Source: DATFQE01 sp963733845 (lineage in GTDB: Bacteria; Actinomycetota; Thermoleophilia; Gaiellales; Gaiellaceae). Taken from it: a DNA stretch of 64,000 nucleotides. Each line of letters starts with the position of its first letter. The stretch's first letter is position 1. Positions 52,238-61,197 of the stretch are shown in pieces. Under the pieces are notes generated by a model that was not told the DNA's origin, made no database searches, and saw only the letters and a program-made list of their open reading frames with translations. The stretch lies in assembly GCA_963733845.1 (NCBI GenBank), contig CAVTEM010000007.1, positions 1,178,001-1,242,000 of the forward strand, given 5' to 3'. The position numbers and the translations under genes are program-made.

Positions 52238-53145
52238 AGCTGGTCACGTATGACCTGAGCCCGATCTCGGTCGGACTCGGCACGATTGACCTCCACCGGC
52301 GCCGGGTCGGGAGAGTCGTCGACGACACCGTGTACGACCTCGAAGTCTCGACCATGCGCGAATACTTCGAAGGGCTCCAGCAGGCGCCGGAAACGGGCGA
52401 GACCTATCCGCTCGACCAGGTCCGGCTGCTCGCGCCGATCGTCCCGAAGAAGTTCTTCCACACGGCCGGCAACTTTCGCGAGCACGAGGAGGAGTCGAAG
52501 CGCGTCGGCTGGACGCACGAGATCGCGCCCTGGATCGTCTTCTTCCAGAACGTCGACGCGATCGTCGGCCCCGACGACGCCGTCGTCTACCCGGAACACC
52601 TCACCGAGGAGCTCGACTACGAGCTCGAGCTGGCGGTCGTGATCGGCAAGCCCGGCAGGTGGTTCTCGCCCGAGGAGGCAATGGACTACGTCGCCGGCTA
52701 CGTGATCTTCAACGACATCACCGCACGCGACATCCAGCGGCGCGAGATGCGCTCGGGCGTGTTCTCGTTCTGCAAGGCGATCGACACGTTCTGCCCGCTC
52801 GGCCCGTGGATCGTCACGCCCGACGAGATCCCCGACCCGCACGACCTGGCGATGGAGCTGCGCGTGAACGGAAAGGTGCGGCAGACGTCGCACTCGGGCC
52901 GGATGTCGACGACGATCCCGGAGATCCTCTCTCACTACTCGCCGCTCGGCTACAGCCCGGGCGACGTCGTCTCGACCGGCACGGTCTCCGGCGTCGCGGG
53001 CTTCAGCGAGGACGCGGCCGAGCTCTACCTGAAGCCGGGCGACGTGATGGAGGCCGAGATCGAGCGGATCGGCGTGCTTCGCAACCCGGTCGTCTCCTGG
53101 CAGGAGGCGCACGGGGAGCCTCCCCCGCCTCGCGTGCGCTGGTAG
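52234..53145 (+). CDS. Fumarylacetoacetate hydrolase family protein
   Basis: 303 residues. FAH core: FHTAGNFREHEEE, metal-site glutamates in LTEELDYELELAVVIGKPGR, GYVIFNDITARDIQ, and GDVVSTGTVSGVAG. Family members hydrolyse C-C bonds in acylpyruvates or decarboxylate oxaloacetate-like acids, a normal late step of ring-cleavage paths. N-terminal domain of about 70 residues is also present. Followed at once by the M24 gene. Confidence 0.89.
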   Translation: MKLVTYDLSPISVGLGTIDLHRRRVGRVVDDTVYDLEVSTMREYFEGLQQAPETGETYPLDQVRLLAPIVPKKFFHTAGNFREHEEESKRVGWTHEIAPWIVFFQNVDAIVGPDDAVVYPEHLTEELDYELELAVVIGKPGRWFSPEEAMDYVAGYVIFNDITARDIQRREMRSGVFSFCKAIDTFCPLGPWIVTPDEIPDPHDLAMELRVNGKVRQTSHSGRMSTTIPEILSHYSPLGYSPGDVVSTGTVSGVAGFSEDAAELYLKPGDVMEAEIERIGVLRNPVVSWQEAHGEPPPPRVRW

Positions 53146-54303
53146 ATGGCCTGGCCGCGCGACGACGCGAAGCTCGACCGCGTGCGCGCGTTGATGGCCG
53201 AGGATGACCTGGACGCGCTGGTGGTCCGGGCTCCCGACAACGTCCTCTACCTGACCAACTTCTGGGGCATGAAGGGCTACGACGCAGTCGTCTTCCCGCG
53301 GCAAGGCGAACCGATGCTGATCTGCCTCGAGGCCTCCGCAGACGACGCTGCGCGCATGGCGTGGACGACGGACGTCCGGCTGTTCCGCGGCTACGACGAG
53401 AGCGATGCACGGCCACCGCTCGCGCGGACGATCGACACCGCCCGCGAGGCGGCGTCCGCCTACGGGCGAATCGGGCTCGAGCTCACCCTCGGCACCCAGG
53501 CGGCCGACCGCATGGTCGGCGAGCCGACCACGTACACCCACGACTACTTCCACGCCTTCGGCACGGAAATCGCGGACGCCACTCCGCTGCTCGCGCGCGC
53601 ACGCGCGCGCAAGACCGAGCAGGAGATCGAGCGCATGCGGCTGGCGAACGAGATCGCGGCGGCGGCCATGGAGCACGTCCGCTCCAACCTCGTGCCCGGG
53701 ATGAAGGAGAGCGAGGCGGGCGCCATCTGGAACGGCTTCGTCCACGGCCACGGCACGGGCTGGGAGGGCAAGGTCGAGCTCGCGCTCGGCTTCTCGCTCG
53801 TCTGGTCGGGGCCGGGTATCCGGACTTTCACGGCGACCGGAGACCGGCCGGTGCAGGAACACGAGCCGACGCTCTTCGAGATCTGGGTCTGCGCCGACGG
53901 CTACTGGTGCGACCACACGAAGAACCTCTGCCCGGGCGAGCTGACCCCGGAGTACGAGCAGCTGCTCGAGAGCCTCACCGCGGTCTACGATCGCGCGATC
54001 GACCACTGTCGTCCCGGAGCGAGCCTCGCGGAGCTCGACCGGCTGATCCGCGACGGCATCGCCGACGCGGGTTACGCCGGCCAACCATCCCATCCCGTCG
54101 CCCACGGAGTGGGCGCGCGGGCACACGAGCCTCCGTACGCGCACCAGGCCGGGTCCGGGACGATCGAGGAGGGGATGGTGCTGGCGATCGAGCCGGGGAT
54201 CTACTGGGAGAACGGCGGCGGGCTGCGGCTGGAGGACAACTTCCTGATCACCGCGGCGGGCGCCGAGAAGCTGTCCTCGTTCCCGGACGGGGTCGTCCGG
54301 TGA
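53146..54303 (+). CDS. M24-family (Xaa-Pro aminopeptidase / creatinase-like) hydrolase
   Basis: 385 residues: creatinase N-domain (LDALVVRAPDNVLYLTNFWG) then pita-bread fold. Of the five metal ligands, D in CDHTKN, H in HGVGARAHEPP, E in AIEPGIY and E in LRLEDNFL are kept, but the first Asp site reads FEIWVCADG, i.e. Glu or shifted. That may mean altered metal use or a creatinase-like amidinohydrolase. It starts at an ATG directly after the FAH stop and its own stop overlaps the next GTG. Confidence 0.83.
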   Translation: MAWPRDDAKLDRVRALMAEDDLDALVVRAPDNVLYLTNFWGMKGYDAVVFPRQGEPMLICLEASADDAARMAWTTDVRLFRGYDESDARPPLARTIDTAREAASAYGRIGLELTLGTQAADRMVGEPTTYTHDYFHAFGTEIADATPLLARARARKTEQEIERMRLANEIAAAAMEHVRSNLVPGMKESEAGAIWNGFVHGHGTGWEGKVELALGFSLVWSGPGIRTFTATGDRPVQEHEPTLFEIWVCADGYWCDHTKNLCPGELTPEYEQLLESLTAVYDRAIDHCRPGASLAELDRLIRDGIADAGYAGQPSHPVAHGVGARAHEPPYAHQAGSGTIEEGMVLAIEPGIYWENGGGLRLEDNFLITAAGAEKLSSFPDGVVR

Positions 54304-55031
54304 GCCAGCTCGACCACTTCGACCGGATCGCGCCTCGCTACGACGAGCTCCGGTCGCCTCTCGAGGTCGCGCCGGTGCACGAGATCCTCGTCCGCGAAGG
54401 CGCGCTCGAGGGCGCACGGATCCTCGACGTCGGCTGCGGAACCGGGCAGCATGCTGCGATCCTCGCCGAACACTTCGGCTGCCGGATCGCCGGCGTCGAC
54501 CCGTCGAAGGGGATGCTGGAGCAGGCGCGCACGAAGCTGCCGGAGGCCGACCTGCGACTGGGGATCGCGGAGGAGCTGCCGTTCGACGACGACAGCTTCG
54601 AAGCAGCGCTCACGATGCTCGCGGTGCACCATTTCGACCGTGCCCGGGCCTTTCCCGAGATCAGGCGCGTCCTCGTTCCGGGCGGGCGCTACCTGCTGAC
54701 AACGCCCGATCCCGCCGCGTTCGCGCACGCCTGGATGGCGCCGCTGTTCCCGTCGTACGTTGCCGTGGAACAGGCGCGTTTCCCGTCCTTCGCATCGTTG
54801 CGAACCGACCTCCATGCCGCTGGTTTCGCCGACGTTCGGTGTAGTCGTCACGACGTCCCACGCTCCTTCCACCGAGACGAGGCGCTCGCCAAGCTCCGCG
54901 GCCGCCACGCGTCCACCTTCGACCTGCTCGGCGAAGAGGAGTACCGCGCGGGGGTCGAGCGCGCGGAGCGCGAGCTGCCGGACCGGGTCGAGTACACGCT
55001 CGAACTGCTTGTCGTGAGGGCCGAGCGGTGA
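54300..55031 (+). CDS. Class I SAM-dependent methyltransferase
   Basis: 243 residues. Motif I ILDVGCGTGQHAAIL, AGVDPSKGMLEQA, and GIAEELPFDDDSFEAALTML, with VLVPGGRYLLTTPDP after; UbiE/Methyltransf_11 type. Might methylate a pathway intermediate. GTG start in GTGA overlap with the M24 gene; stop overlaps the next GTG. Confidence 0.87.
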   Translation: MSQLDHFDRIAPRYDELRSPLEVAPVHEILVREGALEGARILDVGCGTGQHAAILAEHFGCRIAGVDPSKGMLEQARTKLPEADLRLGIAEELPFDDDSFEAALTMLAVHHFDRARAFPEIRRVLVPGGRYLLTTPDPAAFAHAWMAPLFPSYVAVEQARFPSFASLRTDLHAAGFADVRCSRHDVPRSFHRDEALAKLRGRHASTFDLLGEEEYRAGVERAERELPDRVEYTLELLVVRAER

Positions 55032-56188
55032 TCTGGGCCGGCTCGCTCAACCGGCCGTACGAGCTCGACGCCGAGGTCGGCTTCTACGACACGACGCTCC
55101 GCGACGGCGAGCAGACGGTGGGCGTCGTCCTCACGCCCGACGACAAGCTCGAGATCGCGCGCGCTCTCTCGGAGGCCGGCATCGAGCGGATCGAAGCGGG
55201 CTTCCCGCGTGTCTCCGACGACGACTACCGCGCGGTGCAGCTGATCGCGGGGGCCGGCCTCGCCGCCGAGATCTGGGGCTTCTCGCGCGCGGTTCGGGCC
55301 GACGTCGAGGCGCTCGTGGAGCTCGGCGTCGGGGCGAGCGTGATCGAGTCGCCGATCTCGGACCTGAAGCTGGGCGCGCTCGGCGTCTCCCGCGAGACGA
55401 TGCTCGAGCGAATCCGTGCGGCGGTCGCGTACGCCGTCGAGAACGGGATCCGCGTCGGGTACTTCGGCGTCGACTCGACGCGCGCCGAGCCGGACTTCTA
55501 CGACGCGGCTTACGCGACCGCGGCCGAAGCCGGTGCCGCCGAGGTCGTGGTCGTCGACACGATCGGCGTCGCCGGGCCCGAAGCCGTGGGCGAGCTGGTC
55601 GAGCGCACCCGTGAGCTCGTGGGGCCGGGGATCCCCGTGCACTTCCACGGACACAACGACTTCGGCCTGGCGACCGCGAACGCCGTGGCGGCGGTGCGCG
55701 CGGGTGCTCGCTGGGTGCACGGGACCGTGAACGGGATGGGAGAGCGGGCCGGCAATGCCAACCTCGCCGAGGTCGCGCTCGCCCTGCGCGCGCTCTACGG
55801 CGTCGAGACGGCGCTCGACCTGGCGGCCATGCGGGCGCTGTCCGACCGCGTCAGGGAGCTCTCGGGCTACGAGCTCGAGCCCTGGAAGCCGCTCGTCGGC
55901 GAGAACCTCTTCCGCCGCGAGAGCGGCGCGGTGGCGAGCCAGTTCCACGATCCGCCCTCGATCGAGCCGTACTCGTCGGAGCTCGTCGGCGCCGAACGGT
56001 CGATCGTGCTGGGCAAGAAGAGCGGCCTCGACTCGATCCGGATCAGGTGCGCCGACCTCGGGCTCGACGTTCCCGAGAGCGCGTATCCCGGCCTGCTCGC
56101 CCGCGTCAAGCAGCTCGGGACCGACAAGCGCGACCTGGTCACAGACGAGGAGTTCCGTCAGCTCGTTCAGGAGGGAGGAGAGAAGTGA
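55028..56188 (+). CDS. DRE-TIM acyltransferase (isopropylmalate/homocitrate synthase-like)
   Basis: 386 residues. YDTTLRDGEQ at 20-29 and the metal HFHGHND at 205-211 define the family that condenses acetyl-CoA with a 2-oxo acid. Short (no LeuA allosteric domain), so nearer homocitrate/citramalate-type or lyase members. Its presence in a catabolic train is unusual; it could join an oxo-acid fragment to acetyl-CoA, or act as a lyase. Coupled at both ends. Confidence 0.85.
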   Translation: MIWAGSLNRPYELDAEVGFYDTTLRDGEQTVGVVLTPDDKLEIARALSEAGIERIEAGFPRVSDDDYRAVQLIAGAGLAAEIWGFSRAVRADVEALVELGVGASVIESPISDLKLGALGVSRETMLERIRAAVAYAVENGIRVGYFGVDSTRAEPDFYDAAYATAAEAGAAEVVVVDTIGVAGPEAVGELVERTRELVGPGIPVHFHGHNDFGLATANAVAAVRAGARWVHGTVNGMGERAGNANLAEVALALRALYGVETALDLAAMRALSDRVRELSGYELEPWKPLVGENLFRRESGAVASQFHDPPSIEPYSSELVGAERSIVLGKKSGLDSIRIRCADLGLDVPESAYPGLLARVKQLGTDKRDLVTDEEFRQLVQEGGEK

Positions 56189-56583
56189 GTCATCACCGAG
56201 AGCTCGTCAACCCACCGGATCTCCATCCGGCCCCGGGTTTCAGCCACATCGCCGTCGCGCACGGCACCAAGTTCGTCCACTTCGCCGGCCAGCTTGGAAT
56301 CGGACAGGACTTTTCGCTCGTCGCCGAGGACCTGCACGGTCAGACCGTCGGAGCGATGCGCAACCTCGAGACAGCCATGGGCGCGGTCGGCGTGGGCTGG
56401 GACGACATCGTGCGCCGGACGATCTACACGACCCAGCCGACCGAGTACGAGACGATCACCGGCGCGATCGACGAGGTGACGGGCGGAGCGGATCACCCTG
56501 CCCAGACGATCGTGGGAATCACGGGTCTCGCCGTTCCCGGCTGCCTGATCGAGATCGAGTGCACGGCCGTCCTGCTCGCGTGA
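56185..56583 (+). CDS. RidA-family protein
   Basis: 132 residues, trimer-forming YjgF/RidA fold (VHFAGQLGIGQD, TVGAMRNLETAMGAVGVGWD, PAQTIVGITGLAVPG, IEIECTAV). The arginine that catalyses imine/enamine hydrolysis in true RidA (in ARLP) is replaced by GLAVP, so it belongs to a Rid subgroup without that activity, as some found in catabolic operons. GTG start after GGAGGAG. Confidence 0.85.
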   Translation: MSHHRELVNPPDLHPAPGFSHIAVAHGTKFVHFAGQLGIGQDFSLVAEDLHGQTVGAMRNLETAMGAVGVGWDDIVRRTIYTTQPTEYETITGAIDEVTGGADHPAQTIVGITGLAVPGCLIEIECTAVLLA

Positions 56584-56609
56584 CTGTGGAATCGGCCGGG
56601 ATCCGATCG

Positions 56610-56644
56610 TAGACTCGCCGCCGACCCCTCCGAAGGAGCGTGCG
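56610..56644 (+). promoter_or_regulatory. Possible internal promoter and Shine-Dalgarno
   Basis: TAGACT at 56610-56615, then GAAGGAG at about 56631-56637 before the ATG at 56645. The 61-bp gap is the first real gap in the gene train after 50.0 kb, so a second transcript may begin here. Confidence 0.4.
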
Positions 56645-57728
56645 ATGCGCTTTGGCCTCTACTCCGAGCTGCAGTGCCACCCCTGGCAGACCTACGAGCA
56701 GGTCTACGGGGAGACCCTCGAGCAGGTCGCCAACGCCGACCGGCTCGGCTTCGACTGCTACTCGATCATCGAGCACTGGTTCTTCGACCGGTTCGGCATC
56801 TCGGCGAACCCGTTCGCGTTCTTCGCGACGGCGGCCGCACGGACCAGCCGGATTCGTTTCCGCACGCTCCTTCACGTCCTGCCGTACCACAACCCGGCCG
56901 TCCTCGCGGGCCAGATCGCCCAGATGGACCTGCTCACCGGCGGCCGCTACGAGTTCGGCGTCGGACGCGGCCACGCCTGGCTGCCGAACAAGGCCGGCGT
57001 GCCGCTGGACGAGACGCGGGCGCGCTACGAGGAGGCCTTCGACATCCTGATGGGGCTGCTCGACAACCAGGACGGCTTCTCGTACGACGGCGAGTTCTGG
57101 AAGATCGACAACGCGCGGGTCGTCCCGCGCTCGCAGACCGAGCGATTCCGGATCTTCACGGGCGGCACCAGCGACCGGACGTACGAGCTCGCCGCCGAGC
57201 GCGGCTGGGGGGTCGTCGTGCCGCCGCTCCTGCCCTACGAGGCGCTGCACCCGCAGCTCGAGATCTACCGCGAGCACTGTGCCAAGCACGGGAACGAGCC
57301 CGACATCGTCTTCATCCACGCCCTGTACATGGACGAGGACGAGGCGACCGTCCGCCGCGAGGCCGAGCACTGGATCCACCACTTCCTCGCGGGCAACGCC
57401 TCGCCCGGGCCCGAGCTGCCCTCCGCCGACGAGCTGAACGCGGTCGGCTACGGGTTCTACGCCTCCGGCGCGCTCGAGGGGCTCGCTGCGATGACCTGGG
57501 AGCAGCTGACCGAGTCGGACGCCGTCTGGGCCGGCACGCCCGACCAGGTGATCGAGAAGATCGAAGCCGTGGTCGAGAAGTGCGACGGCCTGGCCGAGAT
57601 CGCGATCACCGTCAACGCGGGCGGCGCCGAGCACTGGAAGGCGATCAAGACGCAGGAGCTGTTCGCGCGAGCACGTGATCCCGCACTTCCGCGGCGCCGT
57701 GCGCGAGCCCGCCGAAGCCACCGCCTGA
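56645..57728 (+). CDS. LLM-class flavin-dependent oxidoreductase 2 (one +1 frameshift)
   Basis: About 360 residues when corrected: RLGFDCYSIIEHWFFDRFGI, GRYEFGVGRGHAWLPNKAG, FTGGTSDRTYELAAERGWG. Near 57664-57668 one extra base breaks the frame; the proper end is EHVIPHFRGAVREPAEATA and a stop at 57726-57728. As given, the frame runs on into the next gene and mimics a 906-residue fusion. A flavin-dependent monooxygenase or F420 enzyme. Confidence 0.84.
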
Positions 57729-59365
57729 TGGCGAGGACGTACGACGCGGTCGTCGTCGGCAGCGGCATCAACTCGCTCGCGTGCGCGGCGCTGCTGGCGC
57801 GCGGCGGCTGGGGCGTGTGCGTGCTCGAGCGGGAGGACGAGCTCGGAGGCGCGATCAAGTCTGCCGAGATCACCGAGCCCGGCTACCTGCACGACGTCTT
57901 CAGTGCGTGGCATCCGCTCTGGGTGGGCGGGGCCGCGCACGCCGAGCTCGGGGACGAGCTCGCGGCGCGCGGGCTCGAGTATCTGAACACCGAGCTCCCG
58001 ACCGCGACGCTGTTTCCCGACGGCGAGAGCGCCTTCCTGCTGCGCACCGGTGAGGCGAACGCGGCCGAGCTCGATCGCCATGCGCCCGGGGACGGAGAGG
58101 CGTGGGGCGGCATGCTCGACGCCTTCTTTCCCAACGCCGACCTCGCCTTCGGCGTGCTGGGAACGGAGCTGTGGTCGCGGGCAGGCGCCGGTCTCGGGTG
58201 GAAGGCGTACCGCCGGCTCGGGCGGCGCGGTTTCGCCGAGTTCGTCGGCGAGCTGACGATCTCCAGCCGCGACTGGCTGACGACCACATTCCAATCCGAG
58301 CGCGCCCACGGGCTGCTCGCGCCCTGGGTGCTGCACACCGGTCTCGGGCCGGACGCGGCAGCCTCCGGCTACATGACCCAGGTGATCGCGGTCGCCGTGC
58401 AGGAGGGAGGCATGCCGATCCCGCGCGGCGGCGGCGCGAAGCTGGTCGAGGCGCTCGCCCGGCTGATCGCGGACAACGGCGGCGTCTGCGAGACCGGGAG
58501 CGACGTCGAGCGCGTCGTGGTGGCCGAGGGCAAGGCGACCGGCGTCCGGCTCGCGGGCGGCGAGACGGTTGAGGCGACTCGTGCTGTGATCGCGAACGTC
58601 ACGCCCACGCAGCTCTACGAGCGGCTGCTCGGCGAGGGCGATGTGCCCCCTGAGGTGGTCGCGAAGGCGCGCCGCTTCCGCTACGGGCGCGGCGAGATGC
58701 AGATCCACCTCGCGCTGTCCGAGCCGCCGCGCTGGGAGGGCGACGAGCGGCTGGGGGGAACGGCAATCGTCCACGTGACCCCGGGGCTCGACGGCGTCTC
58801 GCGTGCCGTCAATGAGGCCGAGCGGGGGTTGCTGCCCGTCGAGGCGACGATCGTCGTGGGCCAGCCCCTGACGATGGATCCCTCGCGAGCGCCGGCTGGA
58901 GCCGGCCTGCTCTGGATCCAGCTGCAGGAGCTCCCGTCCCGGGTCGTCCGCGGCGATGCCGCCGGCGAGCTCGACCCCGGCGACGGAACGTGGACGGTGG
59001 AGCTCCGCGAGCGGTATGCCGACCGCATCGTCGGACGGCTCGCACGTCAGATCCCGAACCTGGAGGGGGCGATCAAGGCGCGCACCGTGCTGTCGCCCGC
59101 CGACCTGGAGCAGGCGAACATCAACCTCGCCCACGGCGATCCCTACGGAGGTTCGCTCGCGCTCGACCAGAACTTCCTCTGGCGGCCCTTCCCCGCGGAT
59201 CCCGGGCACGCGACCGCCGTCGACCGGCTCTGGCACATCGGCGCGAGCACGCATCCGGGGCCGGGCCTCGGCGCGGGCTCCGGGACGATGGTGGCGCAGC
59301 AGCTGCTCCGGCCGGCGCTGCCGAAGCGGGCCGGCAACCGGCTCCGCGGCCTCGTCTCGCGCTGA
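57728..59365 (+). CDS. Phytoene-desaturase-like FAD oxidoreductase
   Basis: 545 residues. Dinucleotide-binding VVVGSGINSLACAALLARGG at the start, FAD-contact LEREDELGGA, and the carotenoid-desaturase-type end WHIGASTHPGPGLGAGSGTM. The family includes carotenoid desaturases, isomerases and many amine/alkene oxidoreductases. No carotenoid genes are near, so another substrate is likely. ATG overlaps the upstream stop (TGATG). Confidence 0.87.
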   Translation: MARTYDAVVVGSGINSLACAALLARGGWGVCVLEREDELGGAIKSAEITEPGYLHDVFSAWHPLWVGGAAHAELGDELAARGLEYLNTELPTATLFPDGESAFLLRTGEANAAELDRHAPGDGEAWGGMLDAFFPNADLAFGVLGTELWSRAGAGLGWKAYRRLGRRGFAEFVGELTISSRDWLTTTFQSERAHGLLAPWVLHTGLGPDAAASGYMTQVIAVAVQEGGMPIPRGGGAKLVEALARLIADNGGVCETGSDVERVVVAEGKATGVRLAGGETVEATRAVIANVTPTQLYERLLGEGDVPPEVVAKARRFRYGRGEMQIHLALSEPPRWEGDERLGGTAIVHVTPGLDGVSRAVNEAERGLLPVEATIVVGQPLTMDPSRAPAGAGLLWIQLQELPSRVVRGDAAGELDPGDGTWTVELRERYADRIVGRLARQIPNLEGAIKARTVLSPADLEQANINLAHGDPYGGSLALDQNFLWRPFPADPGHATAVDRLWHIGASTHPGPGLGAGSGTMVAQQLLRPALPKRAGNRLRGLVSR

Positions 59366-60195
59366 TGCCGGGCTTCGCGATCTCCCAGATCTCGACGTTG
59401 CCGGCGAGTTTCGAGGAGGACCTCCGCGCCTACCGCGACGCGGGCGCCGAGGGGATCGGCGTCTGGGAGATCAAGCTGCGGGAGGGCGAGGAGGAGGCGC
59501 TGCTCGCGGCCCTGCGCGAGAGCGGCCTGACGTCGACGACCGCGGTACCCGCGGTTCCCTCGATCGCGCCGATTCCGATTCCGGGCCCGGACGATCCAGC
59601 CGAGCGCGTCGAGGCGTACTGCGCCGGCCTACGGCGGCTGGCGCCGTTCCAGCCGAGCGCCGTCGTGCTCCTCACCGGAGCGGGGACGCGAGAGGTCGTC
59701 GTCGACGGGCTGCGCACGATCGCCGCCGAGGCGCGCTCGCTCGGGCTGACCGTCGCGCTCGAGCCGTACAGCCGGTTCGAGGGCGAGCAGTGGACGATCG
59801 TGAACACGATCGCCGAGGCCGCCGAGCTGATCGACGAGGCCGAGGTCGCCGACGCGGTCGGCATCCAGTTCGACTCCTGGCACCTGTGGGACTCGGACCT
59901 CGAGGCCGACCTCGATGAGCACGGCGGCCGGATCGTCGGCGTGCACGTCAGCGACGTCCGCGAGCCCACGCGCAGCTTCGCCGACCGCCTCCTGCCCGGC
60001 GACGGCGTCGCCGACCTCCCGCGCATCCTGGGTCTGCTCGACCGGTCGGGCTGGGACGGCTACTACGAGCTCGAGATCTTCTCGGACAACGGCGCCTTCG
60101 GCCAGGCGCACCCCGACTCGCTCTGGGACGTGCCCGCCGACGAGCTCGCGCGGCGGGGGCGGGAGGCGTTCCTGGCCTGCTGGGAGCGGCGCTGA
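59365..60195 (+). CDS. Sugar phosphate isomerase/epimerase-like TIM barrel
   Basis: 276 residues of the xylose-isomerase-like fold: EGIGVWEIKL, VALEPYSRFEGEQW, VGIQFDSWHLW, VGVHVSDVREPTR and YYELEIFSDN, with metal ligands E, D, H and E in place. Members are hydroxypyruvate or tagatose epimerases, or ring-cleavage lyases. Start codon overlaps the upstream stop. Confidence 0.84.
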   Translation: MPGFAISQISTLPASFEEDLRAYRDAGAEGIGVWEIKLREGEEEALLAALRESGLTSTTAVPAVPSIAPIPIPGPDDPAERVEAYCAGLRRLAPFQPSAVVLLTGAGTREVVVDGLRTIAAEARSLGLTVALEPYSRFEGEQWTIVNTIAEAAELIDEAEVADAVGIQFDSWHLWDSDLEADLDEHGGRIVGVHVSDVREPTRSFADRLLPGDGVADLPRILGLLDRSGWDGYYELEIFSDNGAFGQAHPDSLWDVPADELARRGREAFLACWERR

Positions 60196-60209
60196 TCGAG
60201 CGCGTCTGC

Positions 60210-61118
60210 GTGGTCGGCGGCGGGGTGATCGGCAGCCTCTACGCGGCTCACCTCGCCCGTGTGTGCGACGCCTCCGTCCTCTGCCGGCGAGAGGAGCACG
60301 CCCGCGCGCTCACCGAGCACGGCCTGCGCGTGTCGGGGCGCCACGAGTTCGCGGTCGAGCTGCGCGCCGCGACGGATCCCGCCGAGCTTCCGTCCGCGGA
60401 TCTGGCGATCGTGGCCACGAAGGCGACGGAGCTGGAGACGGCCGCCGCGACGCTCAGTGGGCACTGGCCGGACGCGGCGGTGATGACGGTGCAGAACGGA
60501 CTCGGGGCCGAGGAGATCGTCCGGCGTCACGGCGAGTGGCCGCTGATCTCGGCCGTGACGTTCATGAGCGGCACGCGCCACGAGGACACGCTCGTCGAGT
60601 ACATCCTCGACACCGAGACCTGGCTGGGGCCGTTTCGCGGAACACCGCAGGAGACGGTCGACGAGGTCGCGGGCCTGATCGTGCGGTCGGGTCTCAAGGC
60701 GCGGGCGTTCGACGACCTCCGGCCCGCGCAGTGGTCGAAGCTGATCTTCAACTCGACGGTCAACACGGTCGCGGCAGTCACGGGGCTTCCCCACGACAGC
60801 CACTTCGCGGCCCGGGACCAGGTCGGGGATCTCGGCCAGCTCGTCTACGGCCTGATCGAGGAGGGGAAACGCGTCGCAGCGGCCGCCGGAGTCGAGCTCC
60901 ACGAGGATCCGTGGGAGATGAACGTGCTCGCCACGCGGCGTGGAAGCAGGCACTACCCGTCGATGCTGGAAGACGTCCAGGCACACCGACGGACCGAGGT
61001 CGACCACATCACCGGGGCGCTCGTGCGCGAGGCCGAACGGCTCGGGGTCGACGTGCCGCTGCAGACGACGATGTACCGGCTGGTCAAGGCCCGGGAGGCC
61101 TCCTGGGAGCCCGATTGA
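60210..61118 (+). CDS. Ketopantoate-reductase-family oxidoreductase
   Basis: 302 residues from GTG 60210. GGGVIGSLYAAHLA is the NADP motif, ATKATELE and the C-terminal KLIFNSTVNTVAAVTGLP are family-typical, with the catalytic Lys in QWSKL. It reduces a 2-oxo acid or related group. The family needs a full first strand; the frame is open to CTG 60192 (IERVCVVGGG), which overlaps the previous stop as CTGA, so the true start may be there. Confidence 0.84.
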   Translation: MVGGGVIGSLYAAHLARVCDASVLCRREEHARALTEHGLRVSGRHEFAVELRAATDPAELPSADLAIVATKATELETAAATLSGHWPDAAVMTVQNGLGAEEIVRRHGEWPLISAVTFMSGTRHEDTLVEYILDTETWLGPFRGTPQETVDEVAGLIVRSGLKARAFDDLRPAQWSKLIFNSTVNTVAAVTGLPHDSHFAARDQVGDLGQLVYGLIEEGKRVAAAAGVELHEDPWEMNVLATRRGSRHYPSMLEDVQAHRRTEVDHITGALVREAERLGVDVPLQTTMYRLVKAREASWEPD

Positions 61119-61153
61119 CCCGATTGACCCGGTCGACTCGTATGTACTTCAAT
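61115..61153 (+). promoter_or_regulatory. Possible promoter before the ABC transporter
   Basis: TTGACC occurs twice in a 9-bp direct repeat (61115-61120 and 61124-61129); from the second, an 18-bp spacer leads to TTCAAT at 61148-61153. GAAAGGAAG precedes the ATG at 61198. Confidence 0.4.
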
Positions 61154-61197
61154 AGCCCGAGCGAGGCTCCGGCGACTCCGAGAAAGGAAGTGCGCAG

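Noticed and set aside
50890..53145. Apparent fusion of M20 hydrolase and FAH protein
   Set aside because: The same kind of one-base insertion near 52045; the corrected M20 ends at 52237, overlapping the FAH ATG.
49505..56583. A Rut-type uracil degradation operon
   Set aside because: Flavin reductase, LLM and RidA are present, but RutB, RutD, RutE and the uracil permease are absent and many other genes are added.
56645..59365. Apparent 906-residue fusion of an LLM oxidoreductase and an FAD oxidoreductase
   Set aside because: Removing one base near 57666 restores the normal LLM C-terminus with a stop at 57728 that overlaps the next ATG, so these are two genes.
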